From Epiperipatus broadwayi (taxonomy: Eukaryota; Onychophora; Udeonychophora; Euonychophora; Peripatidae), in the NCBI GenBank assembly GCA_028023455.1, contig JAQFVV010000282.1, forward strand, positions 1,177,512 to 1,241,511: DNA of 64,000 nucleotides. The letters are read 5' to 3'. The stretch's first letter is position 1; every line of letters starts with the position of its first letter. Under the pieces are notes generated by a model that was not told where the DNA came from, did no database searches, and saw only the letters and a list, made by a program, of their open reading frames with translations. The translations under genes were made by a program, and so were the position numbers. Positions 49,560 to 61,870 of the stretch are shown here, in pieces.

Positions 49560-51156
49560 TACATATACAACAAAGGGATAAATTATCATATCTCAGATTA
49601 TGGAATAAAAACACACAAAAATGTTGAATGGAGGATCAAGAATTGAATGAATCCATCTATTCTTGAAGCTCTGATGTTTGCAGACATACCTTTGTAAACA
49701 TTGTTAATAATTCAGAGTTCAATATTTAGTGAGCTTTTAATTTATTGCCTGAGGGATGGTGATTTACTGCCTCATTGAGTTATGTTTAATTTAATATATA
49801 TATATATATATGACAATATACTATTTTTTAATGGATATTTAGATGGAAATATTGAGTGTGCAGAGTTATCCATTTATTTTTATGTAATTAAAAAATTCTT
49901 TAATTAAAACAGTAGCCAATCAAGTTTTCTTGCCCAAGGCTAAGAGTGAAAATAAAATTGTCAGGATATCATTTCACAATATTATATTTCCTCTTGCTAA
50001 TAATAAAATTTTAATTTTCCCCCATTTTCCCTAACAGTTCTTTACTGCTGAAACACTCCTTTTCAAGTCCTCAAGCAGTTGTAGATTCTCTATTTCAGGT
50101 ACAGTAAATATCTATATAGTTATGTCTAAAACATATGGAATTTTTTTTCTTTTCAAATAGCAGATAAATGTGACTAAAATATTCATTGTTAAGGTTTTAT
50201 TAGTGTCAGAGACATTGGCACCCTATGTGATCACATTTAAAATAGGTTAATGGATACATGGATGTTATGGTAAATGTTGGAAGATAATCATTATTATTTA
50301 ATAAAAATGGCAGTAGTCACATATTTACCTTGATATCATCATTATGCTCAACATTGTTTCTGCCGGTGAGCGTCATTGGAAGATTACATAGACATTGTCA
50401 TGGCAATGAAGACACTGACATGACTAATCCGAGAGATTTGATTTTTCGACCCGCGAGATTTGGTTTCAAGGGATTTACACAGACTAGTTTCAGTCATGAT
50501 TTTCCATGCCTTTCTTGGAATTCTTATGACGTTGGATTAACAATTGTACAAGTTTCAAAATCTATCTTAAACTAAACTTGGGTTGGAGTATGGAGATGAA
50601 TTTATCACGACCCCTCCATCCTAACACAAAGTTAGAATAAAAGTCCATAGTCTCATAAAAAACATCTTTATATTGAACAGAATTATAATAGTATGTTCCA
50701 CATGAATTTAGTACTCAGAATTGTATCAAATGGCTGACTGCTCTTAAAAATAACACTGTTCAGTTCTAATAGATAATCAACATACAATCATTTAGGGGAA
50801 ACCTGTAAATATTTCTATTTGTATCTTGAAATTTTATGATGACTGATTTTGTGATGTGATTAAAACTTCAAATCCTCCTTATTATAGTATTTTTAAACAG
50901 ACGTTCATATGCATTATCTCTGTCTTATTAATCTGAAATCCTGTTTTATTCTTCAAAGGAGCACTTATGTGAGTTTCCCCTTTCTCTTTGTGATTTACCT
51001 TCAGTACTCTTCTATATGAAAATAAAGCATTGTAAAAGTAGTAAAGTTCTCGGACAATTGAGTATTATATGATATTATTACAATTATATTGTCAACTCCC
51101 ATTTATAATTATCTTATTATTAGAAAAGTAAAAATTACTATTCGGTTTTTTTTTTT
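49560..51156. other. Stretch without a recognisable gene
   Basis: The block 50330-50650 is less AT-rich and holds an 81-codon frame (50330-50575) with no known motif, followed by gacccctccatcctaacac and an aataaaa signal near 50635. It may be part of an LTR or another unidentified element. The remainder is A/T-rich. Confidence 0.35.
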
Positions 51157-51167
51157 TCAAAAATGTC

Positions 51168-51247
51168 ATGGTGGCTTAGTGGATAGCTGCCTTCCAAGCA
51201 GCTAGCCCGGGTTCACTTCCCGGTCAACACATTTGACATATGGAAAA
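51168..51247 (+). mobile_element. SINE with tRNA-Gly(UCC)-like head
   Basis: gtggcttagtgg (A-box), ctgccttccaagcag (anticodon arm with the TCC anticodon in a seven-base loop) and cccgggttcacttcccgg (T-arm with B-box) closely follow animal tRNA-Gly(UCC). The acceptor strands gtcatgg and tcaacac do not pair well and a SINE-type gacatatggaaaa tail follows, so it is a SINE or pseudogene. Probable duplications are tcaaaaatgtc (51157-51167) and acaataatgtc (51248-51258). This copy identifies the tRNA source of the family. Confidence 0.75.
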
Positions 51248-51861
51248 ACAATAATGTCTGTTTCAATTTTAGATTGAACAACTATTTTGTTTCTATTAAT
51301 GGTATCTATTTCTCTTTAAAGTTTTCCAACTTATTTACTTCTTCCAATTCTAATAGCCTTACATTTTTCTGATAACTTTTAAATTTTGCTCATTTCATAT
51401 AAGATAGTCGTTTAATTCTTGATGAGTGCAAATTCATGCATGGTATTTAGAAACATCTAAACATCTTTTTGTTTCTTACTCATTCAAAGTAAATGGATTC
51501 ACATCTTCCAAATCATGGAATTTAAAAATAGTTCTGACAATTTTGGTGAAATAGTGTGTTGGGTAATATATAACCTCTGAATATTTGTTGTTTTGTAAAA
51601 TATATGTATAAAACATGTAGGGTAAACACAAAATGTACAACTTTAAGATGTCTGTGGTGAATATTATAAGTTTTTAAATTAGATTTCTAAATTGTTTCAA
51701 GTTTCTAATTATTCTAAGGTAGTTAAGATTTTTATAATATCAAAACATGACATTACATCTAGGTTTTAAAATAGTAAAACGATGTCAAATCTCTGTATAC
51801 TTTTTCATGTATTAAATTTGTTATTAAGGATACAAGCTTTTATATAAAATTTATCTTTATA

Positions 51862-52590
51862 TATATGAAGGGGGGACCCAAAAGTAACAAGAATTGTTCT
51901 TTGGTTTGTGTACATGTTGTAGTATATACTTTTGTGGTTACATATAATTCCTGCAGGAGCTCTTTTGCATCAATCTGCCAAATGACATTACTGGGTAAAA
52001 TTGGGGGGGCATGTAGCACTTTTTTTGTAAAGTGCATTTCACGTATTTGTCAATTTTTTTTACAATGGCTGAATTGTTCAACAATTAATGCTGATTTTTT
52101 TTGCCACAAAAAGCATTTTTCTCTCAGATTTAGCAAGTAATGGTCAGACATTTTACCTGCAGGTTCTGAAACATTTACATGTTGTGGTAACATGTAAACA
52201 TCTTATTTTGTGGCAAAGAAAGGAGTGCAAACTCCACCCCTACAGTGTCATCTATCAAAGCCATGAATGTGATATCCTTTAAATTAAATTCATCATTATC
52301 TATCAGCCACATTTGTTTGATTTCACTTCATGCAATTTTTTTAATCTCTCAAATAAAAAAATTGTATCAATTTTTTTTAGAAACTTAGAAGTCGTGGGTA
52401 AAAAATATTACAGGTGTCAAAAGGTATCACATTGCAACTATTGCCAAACTACTTGGAAAAATGAAAAATATGTTTAAACCAGTGTATTGCATCAAATGAA
52501 TAGTAATTTGAAAGAAATTAAATTTATAACACTTAAAAATAAATAATTTTTTGTTATAAAATTCTAGTTCTTTTGGGGCCCTCTTGTATA
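51862..52590. mobile_element. Possible mariner-like element with TIRs
   Basis: The left end tatgaagggggg-acccaaaag-taacaagaat and the right end (complement tacaagagggccccaaaag-aactagaat) are imperfect inverted repeats of about 28 bp adjoining TA dinucleotides, as expected for Tc1/mariner elements. The body contains several stops, and no transposase motif (D,D,D) was recognised in any frame. An internal inverted pair is ttgccacaaaa (52100) and ttttgtggcaa (52206). Confidence 0.4.
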
Positions 52591-52686
52591 CATATATGCA
52601 TATGCCTGCATGATTGAATGAAATAATAGATTAGCAGACACAGGGGCTCAAAGTCATGAATAGTATCTCAGCTCTGTCCCTTTAAA

Positions 52687-52790
52687 TCATCATATGATCA
52701 CCATTTCCTATGCTTACAAGAAGCAAAATCTTTATACTAAGGCTTACACTAGATGGCACTGTGGGCATCACTATATTAGTTTGTCTCTGA
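52687..52790. repeat. Family B fragment, copy B7
   Basis: catatgatcaccatttccta followed by tgcttacaagaagcaaaat and cactagatggcact resembles the terminal parts of family B without the ribozyme segment. Confidence 0.5.
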
Positions 52791-53049
52791 TATGTCGATA
52801 GCAATAACAATAATAGTGTGTATGGTAATTAACAATAAGACTACAGGCAACTAAATAAATTTTTAAACACAACAAGATTTATTTACAATATTTACAAATA
52901 TTTATTTCAGACACATTGTCTGAAATAAAACCAATACATCAAATTAAACTCCGAGATGGCAAATACTTGGTATGACATTGACTATATACTCAAAAAATGA
53001 GATGAATTAATGTAGTGATGTTTGTGGTGCCATTGTTGTCATTGGTTGG

Positions 53050-53480
53050 TTTTCTGTGATTGTTCTGTCTTATAGAATGAAAGATTTAAACTTGGCTCAA
53101 ACGGGATCTTTAGCTACTAGAGAATATACATGTAAATGAAAAAAAAAGGGTGATTTATTTTGTAAATTATGTAAGGAAGGAATAGAAAATATTAGGCATT
53201 TGTTAATTGAATGTAAATGCTTGAAAACAGAAAGGGTACATATAATGAAGTTATGGAAGAATAAATATGAAAAAAGTGATTATACAGAAAGTGAATTATT
53301 GGTTTTTATGCTGGGTTTGGGAAAAGATAAAGGGGATTTAGATATAAAGGTTATAGAGTTGACAAAGATTATGTTGTGGAAATGGGATGGAGCAGAATAT
53401 GGGAAAATTTAGAGTGGGGAATGGAAAATAAAGTGGCTAACAGGTTTATCTGGGCATAATTGCTGAGATATTCTTGACTT
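53050..53480 (+). pseudogene. LINE C-terminal fragment with CCHC-like zinc motif
   Basis: Allowing one stop, the plus strand reads MKDLNLAQTGSLATREYTCK followed by CKLCKEGIENIRHLLIEC (C-x2-C-x8-H-x4-C), the zinc-binding tail found at the C-terminus of many LINE RTs. The open part (53200-53412, 70 codons) is KCLKTERVHIMKLWKNKYEK onward. A catcacatcacatc tail follows. The upstream RT is gone. Confidence 0.6.
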
Positions 53481-53905
53481 CGTTTAAGGAGAAGCCACAA
53501 TACATCACATCACATCTGTCCCTTTCTGTGCATGAATTTTTTATCATGAAATCTTAAATAATATATCATCATCATCATTATTATTATTATTTATACATAC
53601 ATACTTTGGCCACAATATTCACCATTTCAAAAATCTATTTTTAATAACCAGTTTTTTAAAAAATATATTAATTAAAAATAAAAAAATTATAATTAATAAT
53701 TTGCATATTTTTTCCTTGCCTGCATAAAAGCAATCACCATTTCATATACTGTCCGAGTCTCAGCAAATGCTCAGTCATATTTTTGAAATCTCAGCCAAAA
53801 CTTCTTTTTGGGTTATAATAATTATTTAAAATGGCTTCATAGCACAAATCTAATGATAATAGCAATTCTTCCATGTTTAAAAAAGTTGTAAAGTACTTTT
53901 TCTTT

Positions 53906-54068
53906 AAACAATTCAAAACAAAGCAAAACTCTTCATATAGTAGTGCCATCTTGTGCTAACAAGAGCAATCAATGAATACCACAAGATGGCACTACTATAT
54001 GGAGAGTTTTGCTTTGTTTTGAATTGTTTAATAAAAATTATGTGTTAGTATGAGATAGTGATCATGTG
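53906..54068. mobile_element. Family B short palindrome, copy B8, 11-nt TSD
   Basis: Flanked by actttttcttt at 53895-53905 and 54069-54079. aaacaattcaaaacaaagc plus aaaactcttcatatagtagt mirrors the right half almost perfectly. It retains both family ends (gatcatgtg at the right) but has lost the ribozyme-bearing middle. Confidence 0.8.
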
Positions 54069-54679
54069 ACTTTTTCTTTGTGTGAGAAAATAAATATGAC
54101 TTAATTGTGAATGAAACAAGTCATACTCTAAAATTTAACAATTATTTAATAAGAATAAATTTGAGAAATTATTAAAAAAAAGAAAAAAAAATTATGCTAG
54201 AAAACTTTGTTTTTTTGAAACTACTAAAGCTACACCCACAATGCCATGAAAAATACTTAGTGAAGACTGAAAAGCCATTGAATTTATGAGTGAATAATAA
54301 ATAAAATATTGTCCTATGAATAGATATGTAATTGCATCCTAGAATGTGAGGGTTTTAGTGAAAGATTCATTGAAAAGAATGACATACTGCAAGGTCTGAT
54401 TCTAATGATTCAAAAATCATTACACATTTACATTCATCAAAACTATAGGAGATATTGCATCTTCTACCATATTTCAGAGAGAATTGGGAAAATAAAAAGA
54501 AAAAATACTTTCCAGAGCAAAGGTTTAATTGTTATATGAATAAGTTAATCTGAGAGTGACACAGCAAACATATAAATAATAAATTAAACAAAAGCTTTCA
54601 AACATGGAAAGACATTAATGTTCATACTATGTGGTAACACTGCAGGTTATATGATGAATCCAGGAGTTATTGGTCAATC

Positions 54680-54930
54680 TAAGAATTATATATTGCTTAT
54701 AATAACTCATCTCATATACACTTTAATGCAAATTTTTTTAAAATAAAGTTTCGTTATTTTTCTGACAGTTTTTACTGTCCAGCAGTCTTCATCAGAGCAC
54801 TCAATTTTGTTCTGATGAAGACTGCTGGATAGATGAAATTGTCAGGAAAATAAAGTTTTATTAAAAAAAATTTTTGCATTAAAGTGTGTATGAGAGGAAT
54901 TATAAGCAATATATATATATATATATGAAT
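54680..54930. mobile_element. Foldback family F
   Basis: Arms around 54700-54815 and 54820-54925 are complementary (ttgcttataataactc, tacactttaatgcaaatttt, ccagcagtcttcatcagagc on the left). The phrase ctgatgaagactgctgg is present in both orientations, but a hammerhead fold is not supported (see rejected items). No coding frame. Confidence 0.65.
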
Positions 54931-55142
54931 ATATGAAGAAATGCAAAGAAAGTAAAGGAGAAGAATAAGAGTATATACAATCTAAAAATTCCTGTGCTTT
55001 CAGAAAAAAATAAAAAAAGCATGCTTCTGTTATGGCAACTTAATAAAATAATGTTCACTTGAAGATTTGCAATGATAGAAGTTAATTGTATTTATATGTT
55101 AGACTGTTTCCATCATCAAATATTAAATATTGAATGTCTTTA

Positions 55143-55212
55143 GAATGGCTCAGTTGAATAGAGTGTTACCTTAAAATTCAATATCCAAGAATTTAAAAGT
55201 TCAGGTTTAATT
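55143..55212 (+). repeat. Worn tRNA-like SINE head
   Basis: atggctcagttgaatagagt is close to a tRNA A-box region and aaaagttcaggtttaa resembles a B-box about 35 bases on. Stem pairing is poor and no duplication was found. Confidence 0.4.
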
Positions 55213-55315
55213 ACCATGCGAGTAATGCCGCTGGCCCCAAGCCAGCAACACCTGATCAAAAGAAGTGAATAATACCCTTTGAAACATTATATATATTAAC
55301 TTGTGTGCTGTTAAT

Positions 55316-55375
55316 AACAGTTGAATGTATTTGGAAAATTTAAATAAAGTTTAGAATTTTTTAAAAAACATTCAA
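55316..55375. repeat. Foldback family G, half copy
   Basis: aacagttgaatgtatttgga followed by aaatttaaataaag matches the right arm of the element at 39640-39760. Confidence 0.55.
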
Positions 55376-55882
55376 CATTGAATATTAGGTGTAGGAAAGA
55401 GTCCAACATATGAAGATTAATAACAAAATAAACTTCAAACTCAGGCTTTCTTTTTATGGAATGGATATGTGGTAATTCATCCCCAAATAACATGTAGCAA
55501 AAATAATTCAATATATCTGGTCATATTGAATCAATACACTATGAAAACATCAAGGTTGTTCTACTTCATGGCATTCTTTTGTCAAACATATCGTTTGATA
55601 TGATAAGGCTACATGCACCTGCATAGAATTATCCAGATTCAGAATACCCTTAGTTTCAGCCTCAATTCTGAATTTACAAAATATCAAAAATCATTCGCTA
55701 TTGCAAACACAATAATATTAGCAATAATGGATGAATTAATACAAGAACTGTAAATACATGTTGGAAGATTATATAAAATGTTCTTGCGATTGATTTTTAA
55801 GAGGCTTTCCAGAGATTGATGAATCGGTTAAATAAAAATATTTGGTCAGTATAAGAACTCAGAGACATATTTTTTGATACCA

Positions 55883-56110
55883 CCTATTAATATTTACTAA
55901 GGCTGTAACCTCAAGAATATGTGCGTAAAAATGCGATCGTAGGGACCTCTACAGGTCTTAACCACAAGCTTACGTTTTGGAAGAAAAGAGGGGAACTTTG
56001 TGGTTAAGACCTGTAGAGGTCCCTATGATCGCATTTTTATGCGCATATTCCTGAGATTACAGCCTTAGTAAATATTACTTACATAATCAATGGGCGTTTA
56101 AATAAATTTA
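55883..56110. mobile_element. Family C palindromic element, copy C2
   Basis: Flanked by tgatacca at 55875-55882 and 56111-56118. The arms mirror through aatatttactaaggctgtaa, atgcgatcgtagggacctct and gtcttaaccacaa. The right end keeps ttacataatcaatgggcgtt, which the left end lacks. The loop includes a short purine patch (ggaagaaaagaggggaac). Confidence 0.7.
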
Positions 56111-56673
56111 TGATACCATTAATAAAAAGTTATGGAACATGTTGGGAACTAAAAAGAAGTTCTAACAAATAATGAGTTAGAAGCTCTTTTTGGATCATTG
56201 GCAAGTGAAAAAAAAACAGTAATATATTTACATATTGTAGGAAAACTGTATGAAGAATTTCATACTGAATAGAATCTAACACATATAATTATGAATGTTA
56301 CATTTGAATGGAATGTAGCATTAAAACCACATATATGAACATCAAAAAATTATATTTTCTGCAAGATCATTTTGTCAACACTCACAAAAAAGGAGAAACT
56401 CTATCTAGTTCAAACATTATGCAAGAAAGGGAAGAGTTGTAAGACTTGTGAGTTACAGTTTGATGTCCCTTTGTTTTACATAGTATAGTTTTGCATTATT
56501 CGATTATTTTTTTCTATCTACTAGCAGTAATTTTATTAAGTGAATTTGGCAGGAAGTAAATTGGAGAACATTTACAAATTTTTTACCATTTAAGAAACAA
56601 CTGAGATGTATTTACATGTTTGTAATCAGTTAAAAAACTACTGGAAACATTTAAGATTTTGTTACTAGTTTTT

Positions 56674-56780
56674 TCCCCCCATATGTCAAAGCATCGGCTG
56701 GATTGCAAACTTGCAACAGCTGTCTGCAAACAACTGCTTGCAAGGCAGCTGCACTGACCTCTCGGCTACCAATGCTTGAC
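56674..56780 (-). mobile_element. tRNA-derived SINE, minus strand
   Basis: On the minus strand gcattggtagccgagaggtc, gctgccttgcaagcagttg and ccagccgatgctttgacata follow the family consensus, with the T-arm region diverged. Probable duplications are actagttttt (56664-56673) and accagttttt (56781-56790). Confidence 0.7.
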
Positions 56781-56799
56781 ACCAGTTTTTCTTTTTAAC

Positions 56800-58250
56800 T
56801 ATGACTGGTTAAATTTTTTCTAAATAACAATAACAAACAAGCAATAAATGAACAGATTAAAGTGCATATCCTCTTACATTTATTTCAATAATCATCACAA
56901 CTCTTAAAAATTTAATATTCTTAAGAGAGATCAATAAGATATCAAAATTGGGCAGAATCTCTCTATAACACTTCTGAAATAATCTGATATATTTTATTCT
57001 ATGAGAAATTCTTCAAATCAAAGATTTTTATACAATATTCCACAAAACTATTTTAAATCCATTATTTAATTGTCTTTTGCTACAATACTAATATAGTACT
57101 ATCGTTATAAGTAAACATTTTGGGAGACTTTTGTTCTACAATGGGTTGTTTGAAACTGTCTTACCTTTTTTTATCTACCCTGTGATTCATTAGTAGGGGG
57201 ACTAACTTTTCATGACTCTGATCTAAGTTCAAATACAGGTTAAATAAACTACCATTTTTTAACAAGTTTAAATTTTTTATTTCAAGTAATAAGCTCATAA
57301 TCAACTCAACTACATTGTTTGTTTAATGAGTATCTACCTTTGCTCTATGGCAGTTCAATCAGAAATTATTTTAACTATTTCAACAATATGCACACACACA
57401 AAACATTTAATATGAGTCCAAAATTTTATCAAAACACGATTTGCAGAAAATATATATCACGATTCAGATAGTTTGAGAAGTAAGAGATTGCAACAAATGC
57501 ATATAGGTTTGGAAATCTGATTAGACATAGCAAAATGTGATAGTTTGAGCTATTGATTATTCTACAAATATCTATACTGTTTCATCTTTTCTCCCACATT
57601 CCTTCATTATAAGTATCTGTATTGCTTTGCACACCTTTAATACTTTTATTCTATTTGTCTTTTTTTATATGAATGTTTTATTATTAATATCTTTCTTAAT
57701 CAACAGCAACATCAGCTGATACTATTTCTATCAATGTGAAAAATAATATCAAACTGTACAGATAAAAATAAGCATATACTTATATTCTATGTTGAAAAGT
57801 TTCTGAATAGGCAGAATGCATTAGTCAGAAACACTCTGAGTTTGTTGTGGGTGCATGTAATGTGAGCCCTGTGATGTGAAGGACACTCTGTATGCACTTC
57901 AACTAAATTTTCTGGAGATCTCCCCCAAAGAAAGAAATAATATTATAAAAACATTTGCCTCATTGAGATCATGAGAGAGCAAAATGGCTGACTCAGCGGG
58001 TGAAGGTTGAATTGGCACAAGTAGTAAGCAATATTTAAAAATATTATTAACAGAAAAATGCCTTAATAATATATTTAAAAATGTCATGATGATGATTTTA
58101 TTAAAAATAATGCCATCCCCCCTTACCACTGCACACAGACACACTATTTCCCTCTTTTTAACAAATATTGTTTAATCTTTGCAATAAATATTTCATTTAC
58201 TCTTAAATTTTCTTCAGTAATATAATACAACAACAACAAAAAAAAAACAA
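56800..58250. other. AT-rich stretch without a recognisable gene
   Basis: No convincing frame. The minus-strand 81-codon frame at 57899-58144 has no recognised motif. Confidence 0.4.
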
Positions 58251-58267
58251 TAATAATTTTGAAATTA

Positions 58268-58400
58268 TTCAAACGGAAGTCAATCTCCAATAATGCGCTA
58301 TTTCTGAAATATTATAAATTTCTACGCACTCTCCCGCTGCCGGTTAGAGTTCAAAAAACTTGTGAATCACTTAATTAACTTTAGAGCGTGCATTCTATAT
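58268..58400. repeat. Diverged relative of the 1104-2299 foldback interior
   Basis: ggaagtcaatctccaataat plus gcgctattt resembles gtaagtcgaattccaataat plus gtgctatt at 2004-2031, and cttgtgaatcacttaatta resembles cgtgaatcgcgtaactt near 2110. Confidence 0.4.
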
Positions 58401-58763
58401 ACACCAACTCTTACAGATCATGCTGAAATCAGGACTGTAGTCTATCGTGTGCCTGATGTTATAATCAAATATTCAATTGTACAAATCTAGTTAATCCACC
58501 ACAGGAGAAAGACAGTATCTCATTTTTAACCACCTACGATTAGACAAACATGACGTCATTTTACTTTTTTTTTTAAACAGAAAAATCCATGTGAATAAGA
58601 AAGGAACTTCCTGTTACTTTAATTGTTGGAGCACCAAAATGTTTTGTATTTAACTGAAGATATAGTACTGAAACTTTTTTATTGTTAAATATATAGAAGT
58701 AAGGATTTAAATATAAATAACTTTTTTCATATATTTAAATGTTTTAAATTATAGTAGCTATGT

Positions 58764-58844
58764 CAAGCATTGGTGGTTGAGAGGAGAGTTGTCCCAGGTT
58801 AGGGGGTTCGCTTCCCGGCTGATGCTATGACACATGAGAAAAAA
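58764..58844 (+). mobile_element. tRNA-derived SINE, 18-nt TSD
   Basis: Short copy with caagcattggtggttgagag, ggggttcgcttcccgg (B-box) and gatgctatgacacatgagaa plus A residues. The anticodon region is partly deleted. It is flanked by a perfect 18-nt duplication, aaattatagtagctatgt, at 58746-58763 and 58845-58862, so it is a fairly recent insertion. Confidence 0.85.
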
Positions 58845-58984
58845 AAATTATAGTAGCTATGTTTTAAATGATTTAATTTAAACAAATAATTGTTTCCAGG
58901 ATATTTTCAAATTGATTTTTTTATTAACTTAAAAACATTCAATGATTATCATCAGTTTTAATCATTATAAATTTTTTGCAAGAT

Positions 58985-60033
58985 AAAGGCATCTTCAACT
59001 TTAATCCAGTTACTGTAATCCATAGCTTCTCTTTTCCACATCATACCAACATACTTTCTTATTTCGTCCATCCATTTCATATTTGGTTTTTTTTCTAGAT
59101 CTTCAATTGCTTATCTATCATTTTCTCTTCTAGTAATATGTCCAGTCCAGTTCAGTCTTTTAATTATTTCAATGGTGGCAATATCTATTTATTAATCTCA
59201 ACACTTAACTTCCCATATTTCATTCTGTGATATAAAGCATCCATGTTGCTCTTCTATTAAATCTCCATGTTTCAGATCCATATACAAAAACTGGCATATT
59301 TTAAAAATATTCTGTCAAAAACATTTGATCCAAGTTTAATTCTATCATTAATTTCATCCACTGTTTCTACTGATATTAATCATCTGACCAAGTTTATGTA
59401 GTCGTTACCTTCTAATTCATGATTGACCTTTTTTTTTTTTTAAAAAGAATTCATTGACATTATTTTAGTCTTTTAACACTTCTTTAGCCCTGCTTACTTT
59501 CATCTGATAACATTTAACATTTCATGAGGATAATTTGCAAAAATAATCACATTATTAGCAAAATTTAGATGACTTAAATAAGATCCTCGCATTTTCATTC
59601 ATATAGCTTCTTATTTAAGTCCCCAAATATTTCTTATAAAACTGCTGTAAAAAGTTTTGAAGATATGGAATCATTCTGTTATTCATTCTTATCCATGTTA
59701 GTATCACTACAGTATGTAATGGCTGCTACTGTATTGACGTTTTTCAGAATATGATAATATATTTTGATGGTATAAAGTTTAAATTATTTTGAAAATGTCG
59801 TGAATCTAAAGCATAATTTTATCTCTAACATATTCTTTTCTATAATTACATTCAATATGGGAATGTGATCCATGTTGTTGAATCCCCTTTTAAATCCAGA
59901 TTGTTTTTTAAACTGATTTGAGCCCCAGTTTGCTGCACATGAGTTGGAATTATGGTCATGATTGTAATTTCTAATATCTTCTTTATTGCTTTTTAAAGTT
60001 TCTATAGCTGTCATATCTGACCCTGCTTTCAGA
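58985..60033 (-). pseudogene. Decayed RTE-like LINE, RT to C-terminus
   Basis: On the minus strand QSGFKRGFNNMDHIPILNVI (within 60014-59784) matches the QAGFRKG..TDHI box of RTE reverse transcriptases. Farther along, RLNWTGHITR, KWMDEIRKYVGMMW and NWIKVEDAF give the same C-terminal block as 44974-45309. Many frameshifts and stops separate them. The gtagtcgttaccttctaattc and related segments probably correspond to the DDIVLI region. Confidence 0.7.
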
Positions 60034-60596
60034 TGTGGACTATTCCAGATTCCTTGCCTGATTGGCTAGCACCCAGTTGCTATCCAACAGGATTAAAACC
60101 TTCACTGGGGTTTGCACACCGAATCCACATGTTTCCAGTAAGGTAGGGGATCTGCCTTTAAATAATCATCCTTTTGGAGGCAAGGAGAGAGCAATTACTT
60201 CTGTTAACCTGAATGACAGAATGTGCTCTCCATTAAACCTTCTGCCATCAGCAAAGGTATATATCTAGTCATTATTGCAGCATCCATGCAGTGTGGCAAG
60301 TATACCTATGGACTGGAAACTGCTATATCTGAATTAGAGCTGACTTGAGGCAAGCTAATTACACAGCTGGAAGAGTCTTACCAGAACTCGCGATGCAGGC
60401 TAATCATTAGCTGGAAGCGAGTTCCTTACTCCACACAACTATCTCAGCAGTGAAGTCTACCAACTGTATTTGTTCATTTGTTTAACTAACGTATGTATAT
60501 ATTTTGTACTAATAAATTGTACATATTATTTGCTGAATAGTTGTTCTTTTTGTATCTGTTGGTTTGGAAACGAACCTGCAAGCCTAACCAAACACA
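60034..60596 (+). mobile_element. Possible solo LTR inserted in the RTE remnant
   Basis: This 563-bp block is clearly less AT-rich than its surroundings and interrupts the RTE frame (RTE sequence resumes after about 60600 as NPDDQKN on the minus strand). It begins tgtggac, ends aacaca (TG..CA) and has an aataaa signal near 60510 followed by about 80 bases. Flanking bases tcaga and acagt do not match cleanly, so the target duplication is unproven. A 68-codon frame at 60062-60268 has no known motif. Confidence 0.35.
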
Positions 60597-60960
60597 ACAG
60601 TAGCATAATTGCATTTTTCTGATCATCTGGATTACCTTTTCTATTTAGATATTTGGTTTATAATGTATCCAACATTTTTTTTATTTCTTCATCTCCATCA
60701 ATCTTTGATATTTTCCTTTCTTTGTAGATTTAAATGCACGTCTTTTCTCATCAATTAAAATTCTGATAAATCAAATGTTATAACTGTAGAGGTTTTTTTC
60801 CCTCATTCTTTATAGTTCTTTGTAAAGCTTTGCCACATATTTCATAACATATCTTCTTTTTTTTTTCTATTGCTGAAACATGACAAGTTCATCTATAATT
60901 TTTCTTGCCAATTCATAGTTATATATTCTTATATCATTATTTCCTCTCTTTTCTTCCATA
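60597..60960 (-). pseudogene. RTE-like LINE remnant upstream of the RT
   Basis: On the minus strand a KGNPDDQKN-like phrase (near 60630) fits the segment before the NYRxISLL box of RTE RTs. The remaining sequence to about 60960 is T-rich and weakly lysine-coding, in keeping with the linker before the RT. It is probably the continuation of 58985-60033 across the inserted block. Confidence 0.4.
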
Positions 60961-60965
60961 GCATA

Positions 60966-61060
60966 AGCTTGTGGTTAAAACACCTGTAGAGGTCCCTACT
61001 ATCGCATTTTTACACCCATATTATCGAGGTTATAGCCTCAGTAAATATTACTTACCTTTT
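60966..61060. repeat. Family C half copy, C4
   Basis: aagcttgtggttaaaacacc plus tgtagaggtccctactatcg and ttatagcctcagtaaatatt matches the right arm of family C copies, including the tgtggtta phrase seen in the loop of C2. Confidence 0.65.
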
Positions 61061-61479
61061 TTAGATGAATTTACAGAATTATGGATATTCAGTTGTTGTT
61101 AATGAATTATTTTTAAATATTTTCATATTCCTTCTTTTCTTTATACATTATTTTATCTCAGGTAAAAATTATATGGATCAAAGAATTCTACTAAAACAAT
61201 CATAAATATAACAACAGTCAAAGTCAATTGTTCTAAATTGAACTTTAAAAAAATATTTAGGTAATGTACCAAGATCAATTAAATGTTCTAGTAATAAAAA
61301 TTATACAGAAATTATCAAGCTATTAGCGATATCTAAAACCTAAAGACTAATTTTCTACATTCTGATTTTTTTTTTAATTCTGTTTTTTATTATCTACATT
61401 TTTTAGTTTTATGATTTATTTTTGTGTGTATGTTTTTTAACATTTCTTTTATTTACAAAGACAACAACATGTGGATGAT

Positions 61480-61870
61480 AACAATCAACCCTTAAGCTAT
61501 TAACAATCTCAACCTGTAGTCATGGCAACCTGCTTTAACAATAAAAGTGGTACTACCTTTATCTATGGTCTGATATATTAACAATCTCAATCTGTAGTCA
61601 TGGCAACCTCCTTTAATAGTAAAGATGGATATCATTTATCAGTAGTATGATATGTTTATATAGACCCTAAAGATTGCATCTTGACCAAGGAGTATGAGAT
61701 TAATAAAGCAAAGAAGCTTAAACAAACCTCATTAATCAGGCAAATGTAACCTGCTCTGAAAGAAGACTATAAATTGTATCTAGATAAACATTTCAGACCA
61801 TAGATAAAGATGGTACCACCTTTATTGTTAATGATTGCCTTAGCTAAAGTGTTAAGATTGTTGATAGCAT
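61480..61870. repeat. Family D-related element
   Basis: aacaatctcaacctgtagtc plus atggcaacctgctttaac recurs at about 61578 (aacaatctcaatctgtagtc plus atggcaacctcctttaa). The right end, ttaagattgttgatagca, mirrors tgctattaacaatctc-like sequence at the left. It resembles family D in the gtcatggcaacctcc segment. Confidence 0.45.

Noticed and set aside
51165-51231. Functional tRNA-Gly(UCC) gene
   Set aside because: The anticodon and T arms are good but the acceptor strands do not pair and a SINE tail follows.
54680-54930. Family F as a hammerhead element (contains ctgatgaag and gaaattgtc)
   Set aside because: Stem II between the two boxes does not pair convincingly and stem I fails after two or three bases, so the core boxes may be coincidental.
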